A stretch of DNA of 43,420 bases, taken from assembly GCA_951812735.1 (NCBI GenBank), contig OX638332.1, positions 1,426,508-1,469,927 on the forward strand, read 5' to 3'. The stretch's first letter is position 1. Every line of letters starts with the position of its first letter. Below are positions 16,511 through 25,288 of this stretch, piece by piece. The stretch is from Candidatus Dadabacteria bacterium. GTDB taxonomy: Bacteria; Desulfobacterota_D; UBA1144; Nemesobacterales; Nemesobacteraceae. Under the pieces are notes generated by a model. It was given only the letters and a program-made list of their open reading frames with translations. It did no database searches and was not told where the DNA came from. The translations under genes were made by a program, and so were the position numbers.

Positions 16511-17902
16511 TTATCTTTTGTAAAGCGTCTGTATCACCGTTTCCATCTTCATTCCCCGTGACCCCTTCACAAGCACTACGTCGTCCTCTCCACACACCTC
16601 AAGAAGCAGGGCCGCCGCCTCCTGCGGACTCTTCGCTACGTGACACGCCGTTTGTCCCCGTACCGCCGATACGAGCGATCGGGAGAATTCTCCCATGGCC
16701 ACCACCATGTCCAGACCGAGATGCGAGATATGTTCCCCGATCAGCTCGTGCTCCCTCTCGCTGCTTTCTCCAAGCTCCAGCATGTCGCCTAGGACCGCTA
16801 CAGCTTTTGTCTTGCCGAGGCGGTGGCCGGCAAGTTCGTCAAGCGCCGCGCGCATCGAGTCGGGGTTCGCGTTGTACGCGTCGTTTATGATTCTGAAGCC
16901 AAACGGGGTTCTGAGAACTTCAAGGCGCATGGCGGAGGGAACATATTTTTCAAGACCGGCCAGTATCTCGTTCATTCCGCATCCGAGCGAATACCCGAGA
17001 GTGGATGCGGAAAGGGCGTTTGAAACGTTGTGAACGCCTATTCCCTTTATCCTTGTTCTGGCAGACTCCTCGCCGATATGTATCGTGAATTCGATGGATT
17101 CCATTCCCTCATGGCTGATATCGCCTGCCCTTATGAAAGCCTCCCGGGAGGCGATTCCATACGTGATTTTCCGGCAGCGCGCGCGGTCGGCTATCTTCGC
17201 CACCCAGGGATCGTCAATGTTTACGCAGAAAGTGTTTTCCTCTCCGAAGTTCTCAACCAGTTCTCCTTTTGCTCTCGCGACTCCCCCAAGGTCTTTCATC
17301 TCTTCTAGGTGGGCTTTGCCTACCGTGGTGATTGTTCCCACATCGGGCGAGGCTACATCTGCGAGGGTTCTTATTTCCCCGAAAGAGTTCATTCCCATCT
17401 CAAGCACGCAGAAGTTGTGCTCTTTCTCCAGTTTCAGCAGGCTGAGCGGAAGACCTATATGGTTGTTGAGGTTGCCGTAAGTGCTGAGCACGTTGCCTGA
17501 TACCGACAGTATGCTGTGAGTCATGTTCTTGGTCGTGGTTTTTCCGTTAGAACCCGTAATGGCGGCGACTTTTAGGTTGGGGAACGAATTTCTCCAGTGT
17601 CTTGACATCTCAAGGAGGGCTTTTTGCGTGGATTCGACCTTTATTATCGCGCCGCAGCTATGCCTGGCGTCCCGTATTTGCGGGTATTTTTCCACTATCG
17701 CTCCCACGGAACCCTTTTCAAAGGCTTCGGCGACGTAATCGTGCCCGTCAAAATTGGGGCCCTCTATGGCGACGAAAAGCTGGTCTCTCTTTATCTTCCT
17801 CGAATCTATGGAAACCCCTGAAGCTCCGATCGGCATCTTGCCGCCGACGAGACTGCCTCCCGTGGAATCTAGCAGAAAATCAAGGCTTAATCTCAAGGTC
17901 AT
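16511..17902 (-). CDS. murF: UDP-MurNAc-tripeptide--D-Ala-D-Ala ligase MurF
   Basis: MurF attaches the D-Ala-D-Ala dipeptide, completing the UDP-MurNAc-pentapeptide. Visible motifs are the ATP loop AITGSNGKTTTKNM, NLNNHIGLPLSLL, the MGMNSFGEI segment, INDAYNANPDSMRAAL and the C-terminal LVKGSRGMKME. Length 463 is standard. It overlaps murE by 4 bases. No ddl gene, the source of D-Ala-D-Ala, is in the window, so that step must be encoded elsewhere. Confidence 0.97.
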   Translation of the reverse strand: MTLRLSLDFLLDSTGGSLVGGKMPIGASGVSIDSRKIKRDQLFVAIEGPNFDGHDYVAEAFEKGSVGAIVEKYPQIRDARHSCGAIIKVESTQKALLEMSRHWRNSFPNLKVAAITGSNGKTTTKNMTHSILSVSGNVLSTYGNLNNHIGLPLSLLKLEKEHNFCVLEMGMNSFGEIRTLADVASPDVGTITTVGKAHLEEMKDLGGVARAKGELVENFGEENTFCVNIDDPWVAKIADRARCRKITYGIASREAFIRAGDISHEGMESIEFTIHIGEESARTRIKGIGVHNVSNALSASTLGYSLGCGMNEILAGLEKYVPSAMRLEVLRTPFGFRIINDAYNANPDSMRAALDELAGHRLGKTKAVAVLGDMLELGESSEREHELIGEHISHLGLDMVVAMGEFSRSLVSAVRGQTACHVAKSPQEAAALLLEVCGEDDVVLVKGSRGMKMETVIQTLYKR

Positions 17903-19395
17903 CTCCTGCCCTTGGCTTCAAGATATTTTTCTGCGATTTCTCTGTCGTCAAAGTGAATTTTCTCGGTGCCGATTATCTGGTAGTCCTCGTGCCCCTTTCC
18001 CGCTATAAGGATCGTGTCTCCCCCTCCGGCCTTGTTCACGGCGTGTTTTATGGCTTCTTCCCTGTCGGCTATTACAACTACCTTGGGGTCATGAGGCTCT
18101 ATTCCCTCGGTCATGTCCGCTATTATCCCCTTCGGGTCTTCCGTTCTGGGGTTATCCGAGGTTATTATCAGCATGTCTGAATACCTGCGCCCGACCGCGG
18201 CCATGAGGGGTCGTTTTTTCCTGTCCCTGTCCCCCCCGCAACCCACTAGGGTAATGAGCCTTTGCGCGCAGAAGGGTTTCAGGCACTCAAGCACGTTCTC
18301 AAGCGCGTCGGGAGTGTGAGCGTAGTCCACGAAAATATCTATCCCCGAAGTGTTTTCGATTTTCTCGAGTCTTCCCGGTATCCGCGTGAGTTCACTCAGC
18401 GCTCTCCCGGTTGTCCCGGGGGACAAACCGAGAGAGAGGAGCGTTCCGGTTGCCGCCATCATGTTATAGAGGTTGTGTTTCCCCATGAGTTTTGAGTCAA
18501 GTTCCACCTTGCCCCACGGGGTGGCCAGCGTGGCCTTTATGCCTCCCGAATCAAGCGTGAAATTCTCCGCAAATACAACTGAGTCTTTTTTTTTCGTAGA
18601 AAACGTTATTGTCTGACTTCTTTTCGGGACGGATATCTTGTTTGCGAAAGGATCGTCCGCGTTTATTATCGAGAACAGTTCTTTTTTTTCGCTTTTCTCG
18701 AGAATTTCCGAGAAAAGCCTTTCTTTGGCCTTGAAGTAATCTTCAAGCGTCTGGTGGTAGTCTAGGTGATCCTGGGTGAGGTTCGTGAATATCGCCGCGT
18801 CGAAATGACATCCGTCGACCCTTTTTAAGTCAAGAGCATGCGAGGATACCTCGAGCGTGACGTTCGTCACTCCGGCGTCTTTCATTTCCCGCAGCGTGCT
18901 CATGAAAGTGATCGGGTCGGGCGTAGTAAGGGATGCGGCTTCGGCTCTCCCCATGTATCTGTTCTCTATGGTTCCCAAAAGCCCCGTGTTTATTCCCTCG
19001 GCCTCCCAGCCGGCTTCGATCATGTGAGACACCGTGGTTTTTCCGTTGGTCCCCGTCACGCCCACGACCTTCATTGAGAGGGAAGGGTGGTCGTGGAAAT
19101 TGGAGGCAACTATGGAGGCTGCGGTCCTTGAGTCAGCTGTTTTCGCTATGGGAATCCCAAGACCCCGTATTTCTTCGGAGACTTCCTCGACCAGAAGTGC
19201 CGTCGCTCCTTTTTTTGCCGCGGAGGCGGCGTACGTGTGCCCGTCGGCAGCTTTGCCCTTGATGGCAATAAAAAGGGAACCTGGTTCCACGTTCTGCGAG
19301 TTGAGAGTTATTCCTGTAATTTCCGTATCTCCCGGATTCTGCGATCCAGTTAACGTTTCGATTCCTGCGTTTTTCAGAACATCTGCCAATCTCAT
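17899..19395 (-). CDS. murE: UDP-MurNAc-L-Ala-D-Glu--meso-DAP ligase MurE
   Basis: MurE adds the third stem-peptide residue. The ATP loop GVTGTNGKTTVSHM (about 112-125) and TPDPITFMSTLREM are typical. The substrate-selecting signature reads DNPR (in TSDNPRTEDPKG). In this family that sequence indicates meso-diaminopimelate, while lysine-adding enzymes have a different motif. The cell wall is therefore inferred to be of the meso-DAP type. Length 498 is standard. It overlaps ftsI and murF by 4 bases each. Confidence 0.97.
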   Translation of the reverse strand: MRLADVLKNAGIETLTGSQNPGDTEITGITLNSQNVEPGSLFIAIKGKAADGHTYAASAAKKGATALLVEEVSEEIRGLGIPIAKTADSRTAASIVASNFHDHPSLSMKVVGVTGTNGKTTVSHMIEAGWEAEGINTGLLGTIENRYMGRAEAASLTTPDPITFMSTLREMKDAGVTNVTLEVSSHALDLKRVDGCHFDAAIFTNLTQDHLDYHQTLEDYFKAKERLFSEILEKSEKKELFSIINADDPFANKISVPKRSQTITFSTKKKDSVVFAENFTLDSGGIKATLATPWGKVELDSKLMGKHNLYNMMAATGTLLSLGLSPGTTGRALSELTRIPGRLEKIENTSGIDIFVDYAHTPDALENVLECLKPFCAQRLITLVGCGGDRDRKKRPLMAAVGRRYSDMLIITSDNPRTEDPKGIIADMTEGIEPHDPKVVVIADREEAIKHAVNKAGGGDTILIAGKGHEDYQIIGTEKIHFDDREIAEKYLEAKGRR

Positions 19396-21272
19396 ATGTT
19401 CTGCTTAAGGGTAAAAGTGCAGTCTGTTCCCCTTCTTATCTTTTTTCCCGAGGGCGGGTGCTGGCTGACCACGTAACCACTTCCTATGAACTTGACCGAG
19501 ACCTCCTCCTTTTCCGCCCACTTCATTACGGCTCTTGCGCTTTTGTTTACCATGTCCGGCATAACTGTCTCCTCAAACTTTTCCTCGCGTGGAGGTATGC
19601 GCATGTAAAACAGGACTTTTTCGGTTATGGACTTGAAAATGGGTGCCGCGACCACTCCTCCGTAAGTGTGTTTTCTGGGATTCTCAACAATTACAACGAG
19701 GGCCAGACGCGGGTCATCAGCGGGAGCGAACCCGATGAACGACGAAAGATATCTGTTTTCGTAATAAGTGCCGGTTTCTGGATTAGGCATCTGCGCGGTG
19801 CCTGTTTTTCCGGCGACTCTGTAGCCGGAGATCCTGGCATTTTTCCCCGTGCCGTTCTCCACCACCTGTTCAAGGATTTCGGTGACCTTGGATGCTGTAT
19901 CGTAGGAAACGACTCTTTTGAGCATCTCCGGGTTTTTCTCCAGGAGAACTTTCCCATTCGGCGAGACGATTTTCTTCACTACGTAAGGCTTCATAATGTA
20001 TCCGCCGTTTGCGATGCTGGAGAGCGCGGTTGCCATCTGGATAGCCGTTACCGATATTCCCTGCCCGAACGATATAGTCGCCAGTTCTATATCCCCCCAT
20101 TTTCTGAGATTCTGTATTCTTCCGCTGGCTTCCCCGGGAAGATCCACTCCAACCGTCTTTCCGAAACCGAAATTCCTGAGCGAGTCGTGAAGTTTTTTCT
20201 TTCCCAGTGTCTTTCCCATTTTCCAGGCGCATATGTTGCTTGAATACGTTATGGTCTCGGAAACCGTTAAGATTCCGTGGCCGTGCACGTCTTTTATTAC
20301 TTTGGGGCCGACTCTCTGTTTTCCATTCTCACAGTCATATTCGGTATTCTCATCCCCCATTTTTTCTTCAAGCAGCGTCGCGGCCAGAAATACCTTGAGT
20401 GTCGAGCCGGGCTCAAAGGACATCCATACGGGAAGGTTTTTTCTTGTCTTCTGGGAAAACTCGCCGAAACGGTTCGGATCAAAAAACGGATAGGAGGCCA
20501 TGGAGAGTATCTCACCGGTTTGAGGATTTATCAGGAGGACTGCTCCCCTATCCGCTTTCATTTCTCTTATCCCCTTCTCAAGGGCGGTTTCTGTTATGTG
20601 CTGTATATTGGAATCCACTGTAAGCAGCACGTCGTTTCCCTTCGTTGACTGCTCTTTTGCGTTAAGCAGGGCATCGGATATGCGATTCCCCCTGCCGTCG
20701 GTTCTGATTCTCGCCGTGGCGGGTTTGCCAGCAAGCGTCTTTTCAAAGCCGTATTCAAGGCCCTCAACTCCCTTAAGATCGATGTTGGTGAATCCAAGCG
20801 CCTGTCCGAGCAGGGAACCGTTGGGATAGATTCTTTTCGGTTCTTCGGCGAAGCCTACCCCGGAAATACTCAGGGCCTTTATCTTTTTCGCAGTCTCTCG
20901 ATCCTCTCCCCTCTTGATCCATACGAAGGGCTTATCGGAGTGCGCAAGGCTGAGCACTTTCTTGCGAGACATGCCGAGCGGTTTCGATATTGCCCGTGCG
21001 AGTTTGTCCGGATTCTTTACTTCCTTTGGGTTCAGATAGATTGAAGTCGCCCATACGCTTGTGGCCAGAGGCTTTTTATTCCGGTCGTACAGGGTTCCCC
21101 GTACCGGAGGCATTTTATAAACCCTGCTGTGTTGTTTTTTCGCGCCCGCGGAGAACTTGTCGCTCTGGAGAACCTGGAGTTCAAAGGACCTGTAGCCCAG
21201 AGCCGCAAAGAGGCTGACAATGAAAATCGTGGTAAAATAGAATTTCCATCTACCCTTCTTTGAGTTCTTCAT
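19392..21272 (-). CDS. ftsI: Septal transpeptidase FtsI (PBP3) with C-terminal PASTA domain
   Basis: FtsI is the class B penicillin-binding protein that crosslinks septal peptidoglycan. The 626-residue chain has an N-terminal membrane anchor (about 11-28), a dimerisation domain starting at RGTLYDRN (59-66) and the transpeptidase domain with catalytic Ser290 in GSTLK (SxxK), SSN at 344-346 and KTG at 489-491. A single PASTA domain (about 568-626, PDMVNKSARAVM...GYVVSQHPPSGKKI) closes the chain. Escherichia coli FtsI lacks PASTA, but many other lineages, including deltaproteobacteria, have it. It overlaps ftsL and murE by 4 bases each. Confidence 0.96.
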   Translation of the reverse strand: MKNSKKGRWKFYFTTIFIVSLFAALGYRSFELQVLQSDKFSAGAKKQHSRVYKMPPVRGTLYDRNKKPLATSVWATSIYLNPKEVKNPDKLARAISKPLGMSRKKVLSLAHSDKPFVWIKRGEDRETAKKIKALSISGVGFAEEPKRIYPNGSLLGQALGFTNIDLKGVEGLEYGFEKTLAGKPATARIRTDGRGNRISDALLNAKEQSTKGNDVLLTVDSNIQHITETALEKGIREMKADRGAVLLINPQTGEILSMASYPFFDPNRFGEFSQKTRKNLPVWMSFEPGSTLKVFLAATLLEEKMGDENTEYDCENGKQRVGPKVIKDVHGHGILTVSETITYSSNICAWKMGKTLGKKKLHDSLRNFGFGKTVGVDLPGEASGRIQNLRKWGDIELATISFGQGISVTAIQMATALSSIANGGYIMKPYVVKKIVSPNGKVLLEKNPEMLKRVVSYDTASKVTEILEQVVENGTGKNARISGYRVAGKTGTAQMPNPETGTYYENRYLSSFIGFAPADDPRLALVVIVENPRKHTYGGVVAAPIFKSITEKVLFYMRIPPREEKFEETVMPDMVNKSARAVMKWAEKEEVSVKFIGSGYVVSQHPPSGKKIRRGTDCTFTLKQNI

Positions 21273-21592
21273 TCTGCCCTTCCAGCAAGTACTACCTCTT
21301 CAACGAAAACGACATCCTTATAAGTGGCGAACCTGAATCCCATTTTCTTCGCCACAGGTTCCAGGAATTCGGGGGACTTGAGCTTCGAGAGCTCGTAGTT
21401 AAGAATCTGACCTTCTTTTATAAGTTCCTTTTCAGTTTCTTTGTTTCTTGAGATTTCGTAACCGGTTCTCGTGTATTCGATCTTGACTCGCAGAAAGCAA
21501 ATGGCCGTTACAAACAGGACCCCGAGGATAATCGCGGTGTGCAGGGAAGATCTTTTCTCTCTTTTTCTCCTTCCGGCAAGTTTTTTTCTCAT
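21269..21592 (-). CDS. ftsL: Cell division protein FtsL
   Basis: FtsL is a small bitopic divisome protein that pairs with FtsB and FtsQ. The 107-residue product has a very basic cytoplasmic N-terminus (residues 1-15), one membrane segment (about 18-36), a coiled-coil-like heptad stretch (about 43-75) and a short C-terminal part with PEFLEPVAKKMGF, typical of FtsL. Assignment rests on architecture and on position between rsmH and ftsI, because FtsL sequences are poorly conserved. Confidence 0.88.
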   Translation of the reverse strand: MRKKLAGRRKREKRSSLHTAIILGVLFVTAICFLRVKIEYTRTGYEISRNKETEKELIKEGQILNYELSKLKSPEFLEPVAKKMGFRFATYKDVVFVEEVVLAGRAE

Positions 21593-21598
21593 TTGCGG

Positions 21599-22579
21599 TT
21601 ATACCCCCTCTGCTACTCTCATTTTTGAACTTCTCGCCCTGGGGTTTTCCACCAGCTCGCTTTTTCTTGGTCTTACGACCGAGCGGGTCACCCTTCTTAC
21701 CTGCTGAGCCCTTCCGCATGCACATATAGGAAGGTCCGGAGGACAAACACAGGGAGAATCAAGTTTTCTGAACATGTTTTTAACTATTCTGTCCTCAAGC
21801 GAGTGAAAGGAGATTATCACCAGTCTCGCTCCCGTATTGAGAATCTTTACGGCCTCTTCGATAAAGATCGCCAGGTTGTCGAGTTCGTTGTTGATCGAGA
21901 TCCGAAGCGCCTGAAAAGTCTTGGTCGCGGGATGCGTTTTTTTGGGGTGAAATTTTTTCGGGATCGAGTTTGATATTATCGAGGCCAGTTCAAAGGAAGT
22001 CTGTATGGGTTTTTTGGCCCTACTTTTCACTATTGAGTTTGCGATTCTCCGAGAGAATTTCTCCTCACCGTATTTACTGATTATGTATTCGAGTTCCTCG
22101 CCTTTCATTTCGTTTACCAGATCGTAGGCGGAGAACTGAAGACCCGCGTCCATTCTCATGTCGAGAAGCTCGTTTTTCTTGAAACTGAATCCCTTGCCGC
22201 TTCGCTCAAGCTGGAAAGAGGAAATTCCCAGGTCGGCGACGATCCCGTCCACGTACTCTATCCCCATGGAGTTGACCGTGTTCTTTATGTGTATGAAATT
22301 CCTGTTTACCGTCTCCACTTTTTCTGCGCTGGCGGAAAGCCTGCCTTTTGCAAGAGAGATCGCGGCCTGATCAACGTCCATTCCTATCAGCTTCGATATT
22401 GAAGGGTATTCCTTGAGAATCTGCTCGGAGTGTCCGCCGAGACCCACGGTTGCGTCGACCATGACGGCACCCTCCGGCAGGTCAAGGTATTCAACCACCT
22501 CTTTTGCCATAACGGGGAAGTGGAACTGTTCCTGCGGTTCTGAGCTTACGGTCGCGGCTTTCATTTTCTCAGAGTCCAT
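21599..22579 (-). CDS. rsmH: 16S rRNA m4C1402 methyltransferase RsmH
   Basis: RsmH N4-methylates C1402 of 16S rRNA using S-adenosylmethionine. Motifs: HFPVMAKEVVEYL at the start of the domain, VDATVGLGGHSEQIL (SAM loop), DLGISSFQLE, GFSFKKNELLDMRM, ATKTFQALRISINNEL and ISFHSLEDRIVKNMF. The frame is open to TTG 22618. ATG 22579 gives an 11-base overlap with the mraZ stop and is preferred; ATG 22564, just after the mraZ stop, is also possible. None of these has a strong Shine-Dalgarno sequence, so translation may be coupled to mraZ. Confidence 0.95.
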   Translation of the reverse strand: MDSEKMKAATVSSEPQEQFHFPVMAKEVVEYLDLPEGAVMVDATVGLGGHSEQILKEYPSISKLIGMDVDQAAISLAKGRLSASAEKVETVNRNFIHIKNTVNSMGIEYVDGIVADLGISSFQLERSGKGFSFKKNELLDMRMDAGLQFSAYDLVNEMKGEELEYIISKYGEEKFSRRIANSIVKSRAKKPIQTSFELASIISNSIPKKFHPKKTHPATKTFQALRISINNELDNLAIFIEEAVKILNTGARLVIISFHSLEDRIVKNMFRKLDSPCVCPPDLPICACGRAQQVRRVTRSVVRPRKSELVENPRARSSKMRVAEGV

Positions 22580-23015
22580 ATCCGGCGAGCACCTCCCTGC
22601 TCTGTATGAAGTTGTCAAATGCTCCGGAGCCGTTTTCCTTCTCCCAGATCTCTTTTGACCAGATCTCTATTTTTTTCAGCATGCCGACCAGAACGACTTC
22701 CGTCTCAATGGCGGCGTATGAACGCAGTGACTGGGGAATCAGCACTCTTCCCTGGTTGTCTATGGGGCAGTCGACCGCGTTTCCCATGAGATAGCGTATT
22801 GAGGACGTCACTTCGCTATCGGTTATGGAGATCTTTGAGAGCTTCTTTTCAAGCTCGTTCCATTCCCTCATGGGGTAGGCGATGAGGTAGCGGTCAAAGT
22901 TCGTGATTACGAAGGTCTCGTCGGAGTATTTCTTTCTGCAGGTCTCCCTGAACTTTGAAGGAATGCTGACCCTTCCGGTCTTGGTCATAGTGTGTTCGTA
23001 TCTTCCTCTGAACAT
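22569..23015 (-). CDS. mraZ: Transcriptional regulator MraZ
   Basis: MraZ is a DNA-binding protein with two SpoVT/AbrB-like repeats that represses the dcw cluster from its first promoter. The 148-residue protein shows the N-terminal GRYEHTMTKTGRVSIPSKFR (about 3-22) and a second copy with CPIDNQGRVLIPQSLR, the two halves of the swapped-hairpin fold. It is the first gene of the cluster. A ladder of TGGCA repeats lies directly upstream (see the operator entry). Confidence 0.96.
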   Translation of the reverse strand: MFRGRYEHTMTKTGRVSIPSKFRETCRKKYSDETFVITNFDRYLIAYPMREWNELEKKLSKISITDSEVTSSIRYLMGNAVDCPIDNQGRVLIPQSLRSYAAIETEVVLVGMLKKIEIWSKEIWEKENGSGAFDNFIQSREVLAGYGL

Positions 23016-23019
23016 TTTA

Positions 23020-23065
23020 TGCTATCTTCTGCCATTATATGCCAAAACATATCCCTCTCATGCCA
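23020..23065 (-). promoter_or_regulatory. Probable MraZ operator: 10-bp-spaced TGGCA repeats
   Basis: On the minus strand TGGCA occurs at 23065-23061, 23044-23040 and 23034-23030, followed by TAGCA at 23024-23020. The last three are spaced by exactly 10 bp (5-bp box, 5-bp gap) and the first is two helical turns away. Known MraZ operators have this design: three or four TGGG-type boxes at 10-bp spacing. The ladder lies between the -10 box and the start codon, and its last box sits at the mraZ ribosome-binding region. The exact recognition sequence in this organism is inferred. Confidence 0.65.
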
Positions 23066-23073
23066 ATTCATAA

Positions 23074-23100
23074 ATTATAAAAAAACAAGCAAAAAGTCAA
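23074..23100 (-). promoter_or_regulatory. Sigma70-type promoter of the dcw cluster
   Basis: On the minus strand TTGACT (23100-23095) and a perfect TATAAT (23079-23074) are separated by 15 bp, slightly shorter than the ideal 17. The predicted start near 23067 would give a leader of about 50 bases containing the TGGCA ladder. This is the only strong promoter seen for the 15-gene cluster. The rest of the 300-base gap (23101-23316) shows no gene. For the opposite strand it has only weak promoter-like boxes, such as TATACT near 23251. Confidence 0.7.
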
Positions 23101-23316
23101 GTAATATTTTGAAATAGTTAATCTTTTCAGCGTGCGTGCGGTAGGAATCTAAAACTAGATGTTGCTTTAATAATGGAGACTGCCTGGGCAAAAGATTAAG
23201 AGAAAATACTATCTGTTGGGTACGGGATTCTACTTGTTCGCTTATTTTGTATATACTCTCACCTTAAGACCCGGGGTTCTGGGGGGTGAGATTCAATCTG
23301 ATTCGCCTGAGGCAAA

Positions 23317-23556
23317 ATGTCTGTTTTTTTTATAAAACTTGCGGATAAAAGTTCGAATGTTCTTTTGCAGGCAATACTCGGCACCTACGGGCACCTGATG
23401 TGGGTGAGGACCGAGGTGCCGCAGGAGATGATAGTCAAGGTAATTACTACCCCTGGACTTGCTTCGGAGACACGAGGGGTGCTTGAAGCGCTGAGAGGGG
23501 AAATAGAGTTTGAATTTATCGACCCTCCGCAAGGCGATGGTTCGCCGGAGGGCTAG
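23317..23556 (+). CDS. Small DUF4911-like protein
   Basis: The 79-residue protein is mixed alpha/beta with the pattern LADKSSNVLLQAILGTYGHLMWVRTE, then a hydrophobic strand VKVITTPG and GVLEALRGEIEFEFI. This resembles the DUF4911 family of short proteins, mostly found in deltaproteobacteria and relatives; the function is unknown. An in-frame stop at 23308 leaves ATG 23317 as the first start, with GAGG four bases before it. murJ begins 8 bases after its stop and uses a Shine-Dalgarno sequence within its last codons, so the two are co-transcribed. The family assignment is from remembered pattern and should be regarded as moderate. Confidence 0.7.
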   Translation: MSVFFIKLADKSSNVLLQAILGTYGHLMWVRTEVPQEMIVKVITTPGLASETRGVLEALRGEIEFEFIDPPQGDGSPEG

Positions 23557-23563
23557 GGTTTTC

Positions 23564-25117
23564 ATGGAAACAAGAGAAGATCATAAACGCAAATGGGGTC
23601 TTGTGAGTTTCCTTACCCTTCTGAGCAGGATCGTCGGATACCTGAGAGACGTTGTGGTGGCGGCACTTTTCGGAGCGGGCTTCCAGACCGATGCCTTCTA
23701 TGTCGCGTTCCGCATCCCAAACCTGCTGCGCCGCCTTTTCGCCGAAGGATCTCTGGCGGCGATTTTCGTGCCCATATTCTCGGAGTATCTTGAATCGGGG
23801 GACGGGCGGGGAGCGAAGGCCGCCCTGCGTTCCGCGTTTACCGCGCTTTTCATCATTCTCGTTTTCGTGGTGGTGCTGGGAGTGGTTTTTTCCCCCTGGC
23901 TTGTGAAGCTTTTCGCCTACGGGTTCGATAAGAAGACTTTCGATCTGGCGGTCTATCTTAACAGGCTTATCTTTCCCTATGTGCTTTTAATATCTCTAAC
24001 GGCCCTGGCTATGGGGGTTCTTAACTCCGTAAGGCATTTTTTCGCTCCGGCTTTTTCTCCGGTTCTTTTCAATCTGTGCATAATAGCAAGCGCCCTGTTT
24101 CTTTACAAAGAACTTGAGGTGCCTATCGTTTCTCTCTGTTTCGGGATCCTTGGCGGAGGGGTGCTACAGCTGCTTCTACACCTGTTTTATCTTCGCGAAA
24201 AAAAACTCATGTTTGGCTTTACGAAAACCTTTAACCACCCTGCGGTTAGGAGACTTGCGGTGCTCATGTTCCCCCAGCTTTTCGGAATAGCCGTCTACAA
24301 CCTCAATATACTCGTAAACACTCAGTACGCGTCCTTTATGTCCGAGGGAACCGTCTCCTATCTCTATTTCGCGGAGAGAATAATAGAGTTTCCCCTCGGG
24401 GTGGTGGCCGTTTCCCTGGCAACCGTCATGCTTCCTGCGCTTTCGGGCCATGCGGCAAGGGGGGATCATGGGGCCTTCGGTGCCGAATACCTCCGCTCGC
24501 TCAGGCGCATGCTGTTTATAATGGTGCCCGCAATGGTCGGGATAGTGGCCTTGCGGGTTCCCCTCTGCAACTTTCTTTACCAGCATGGCGAGTTTGATTA
24601 CGTGGCGGTCATAAACACTTCCCAGGCCATTCTGGGCTACGGCCTCGGACTTTTCGCCGTGGGAGGAATTCGCATCACCGTGCCCGCTTTCTTTGCCCTT
24701 CAGGATACAAGAACGCCGGTCAAGGTGGCGTTTTTCTGCTTTCTGCTGAACGCGGTTTGCGGATTCGTTCTCGGATTCGTGTTTTCGCTTGACCACTTGG
24801 GTCTTGCGCTTGCAAGTTCGATTTCTTCGGTGGCGAACTTCGTTCTGCTGGTCATCCTGCTTAACGGGCGACTTGGACGTTTTCTCTCTCGCGACATTCT
24901 CCTCTTTTCACTCAGGATTCTCGTGATCGCTGTAGTCATGGGTTTTGCGGTAAGCGCCGTCGCTGGTTTTTCTCCTTGGAGCGAAACCGGTTTTTCTCTT
25001 GACAAGGCGCTGGTTATGGTCGCCTCGGTTGGTGTTGGCGTTATACTCTACTTCCTTCTTGCCAGGCTCATTGGGATAAAGGAAGTGGAGATGTTCTCTT
25101 TCATGAAAAAAGGGTGA
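23564..25117 (+). CDS. murJ: Lipid II flippase MurJ
   Basis: MurJ moves lipid II across the inner membrane to the FtsW/FtsI polymerising machinery. The 517-residue protein is almost wholly hydrophobic, consistent with 14 membrane segments. It shows the MOP-family/MurJ signature near the N-terminus: LLSRIVGYLRDVVVAALFG, TDAFYVAFRIPNLLRRLFAEG and AIFVPIFSEY. ATG 23564 is chosen because GGAGGG (23548-23553) lies 10 bases before it. Upstream ATG 23537 and an earlier in-frame start overlap the preceding gene and lack such a site. MurJ is not part of the dcw cluster but diverges from it here, placing lipid II synthesis and export next to each other. Confidence 0.95.
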   Translation: METREDHKRKWGLVSFLTLLSRIVGYLRDVVVAALFGAGFQTDAFYVAFRIPNLLRRLFAEGSLAAIFVPIFSEYLESGDGRGAKAALRSAFTALFIILVFVVVLGVVFSPWLVKLFAYGFDKKTFDLAVYLNRLIFPYVLLISLTALAMGVLNSVRHFFAPAFSPVLFNLCIIASALFLYKELEVPIVSLCFGILGGGVLQLLLHLFYLREKKLMFGFTKTFNHPAVRRLAVLMFPQLFGIAVYNLNILVNTQYASFMSEGTVSYLYFAERIIEFPLGVVAVSLATVMLPALSGHAARGDHGAFGAEYLRSLRRMLFIMVPAMVGIVALRVPLCNFLYQHGEFDYVAVINTSQAILGYGLGLFAVGGIRITVPAFFALQDTRTPVKVAFFCFLLNAVCGFVLGFVFSLDHLGLALASSISSVANFVLLVILLNGRLGRFLSRDILLFSLRILVIAVVMGFAVSAVAGFSPWSETGFSLDKALVMVASVGVGVILYFLLARLIGIKEVEMFSFMKKG

Positions 25118-25123
25118 TCCGGG

Positions 25124-25165
25124 GCCGGGAGGCGTCTTGCCCGGTCTTCTTGTTCGCCTCCCGGC
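25124..25165 (+). other. Perfect 11-bp stem-loop after murJ
   Basis: GCCGGGAGGCG (25124-25134) and CGCCTCCCGGC (25155-25165) pair perfectly across a 20-base loop, starting 7 bases after the murJ stop. No U-run follows, so it is not a standard intrinsic terminator. It may be a processing or stability element that separates murJ from the downstream genes. Confidence 0.5.
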
Positions 25166-25288
25166 ATTGCGGTATTCTTGGTAAGGCGGGTCAAGGATGC
25201 CGATTCGATTTTCGCATTAGGTGATGTACTCAATGCGGGCTTAGAAAAGACGCCGCTGTCACCATCGTTAGCAAAAGCAACAAGACTT

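Noticed and set aside
23101..23316. tRNA or small RNA in the mraZ/DUF4911 gap
   Set aside because: No cloverleaf or conserved T-loop pattern was found; only weak promoter-like boxes.
24176..24796. 206-residue frame opposite murJ
   Set aside because: Highly charged, no recognisable motifs, and it lies fully within a conserved gene.
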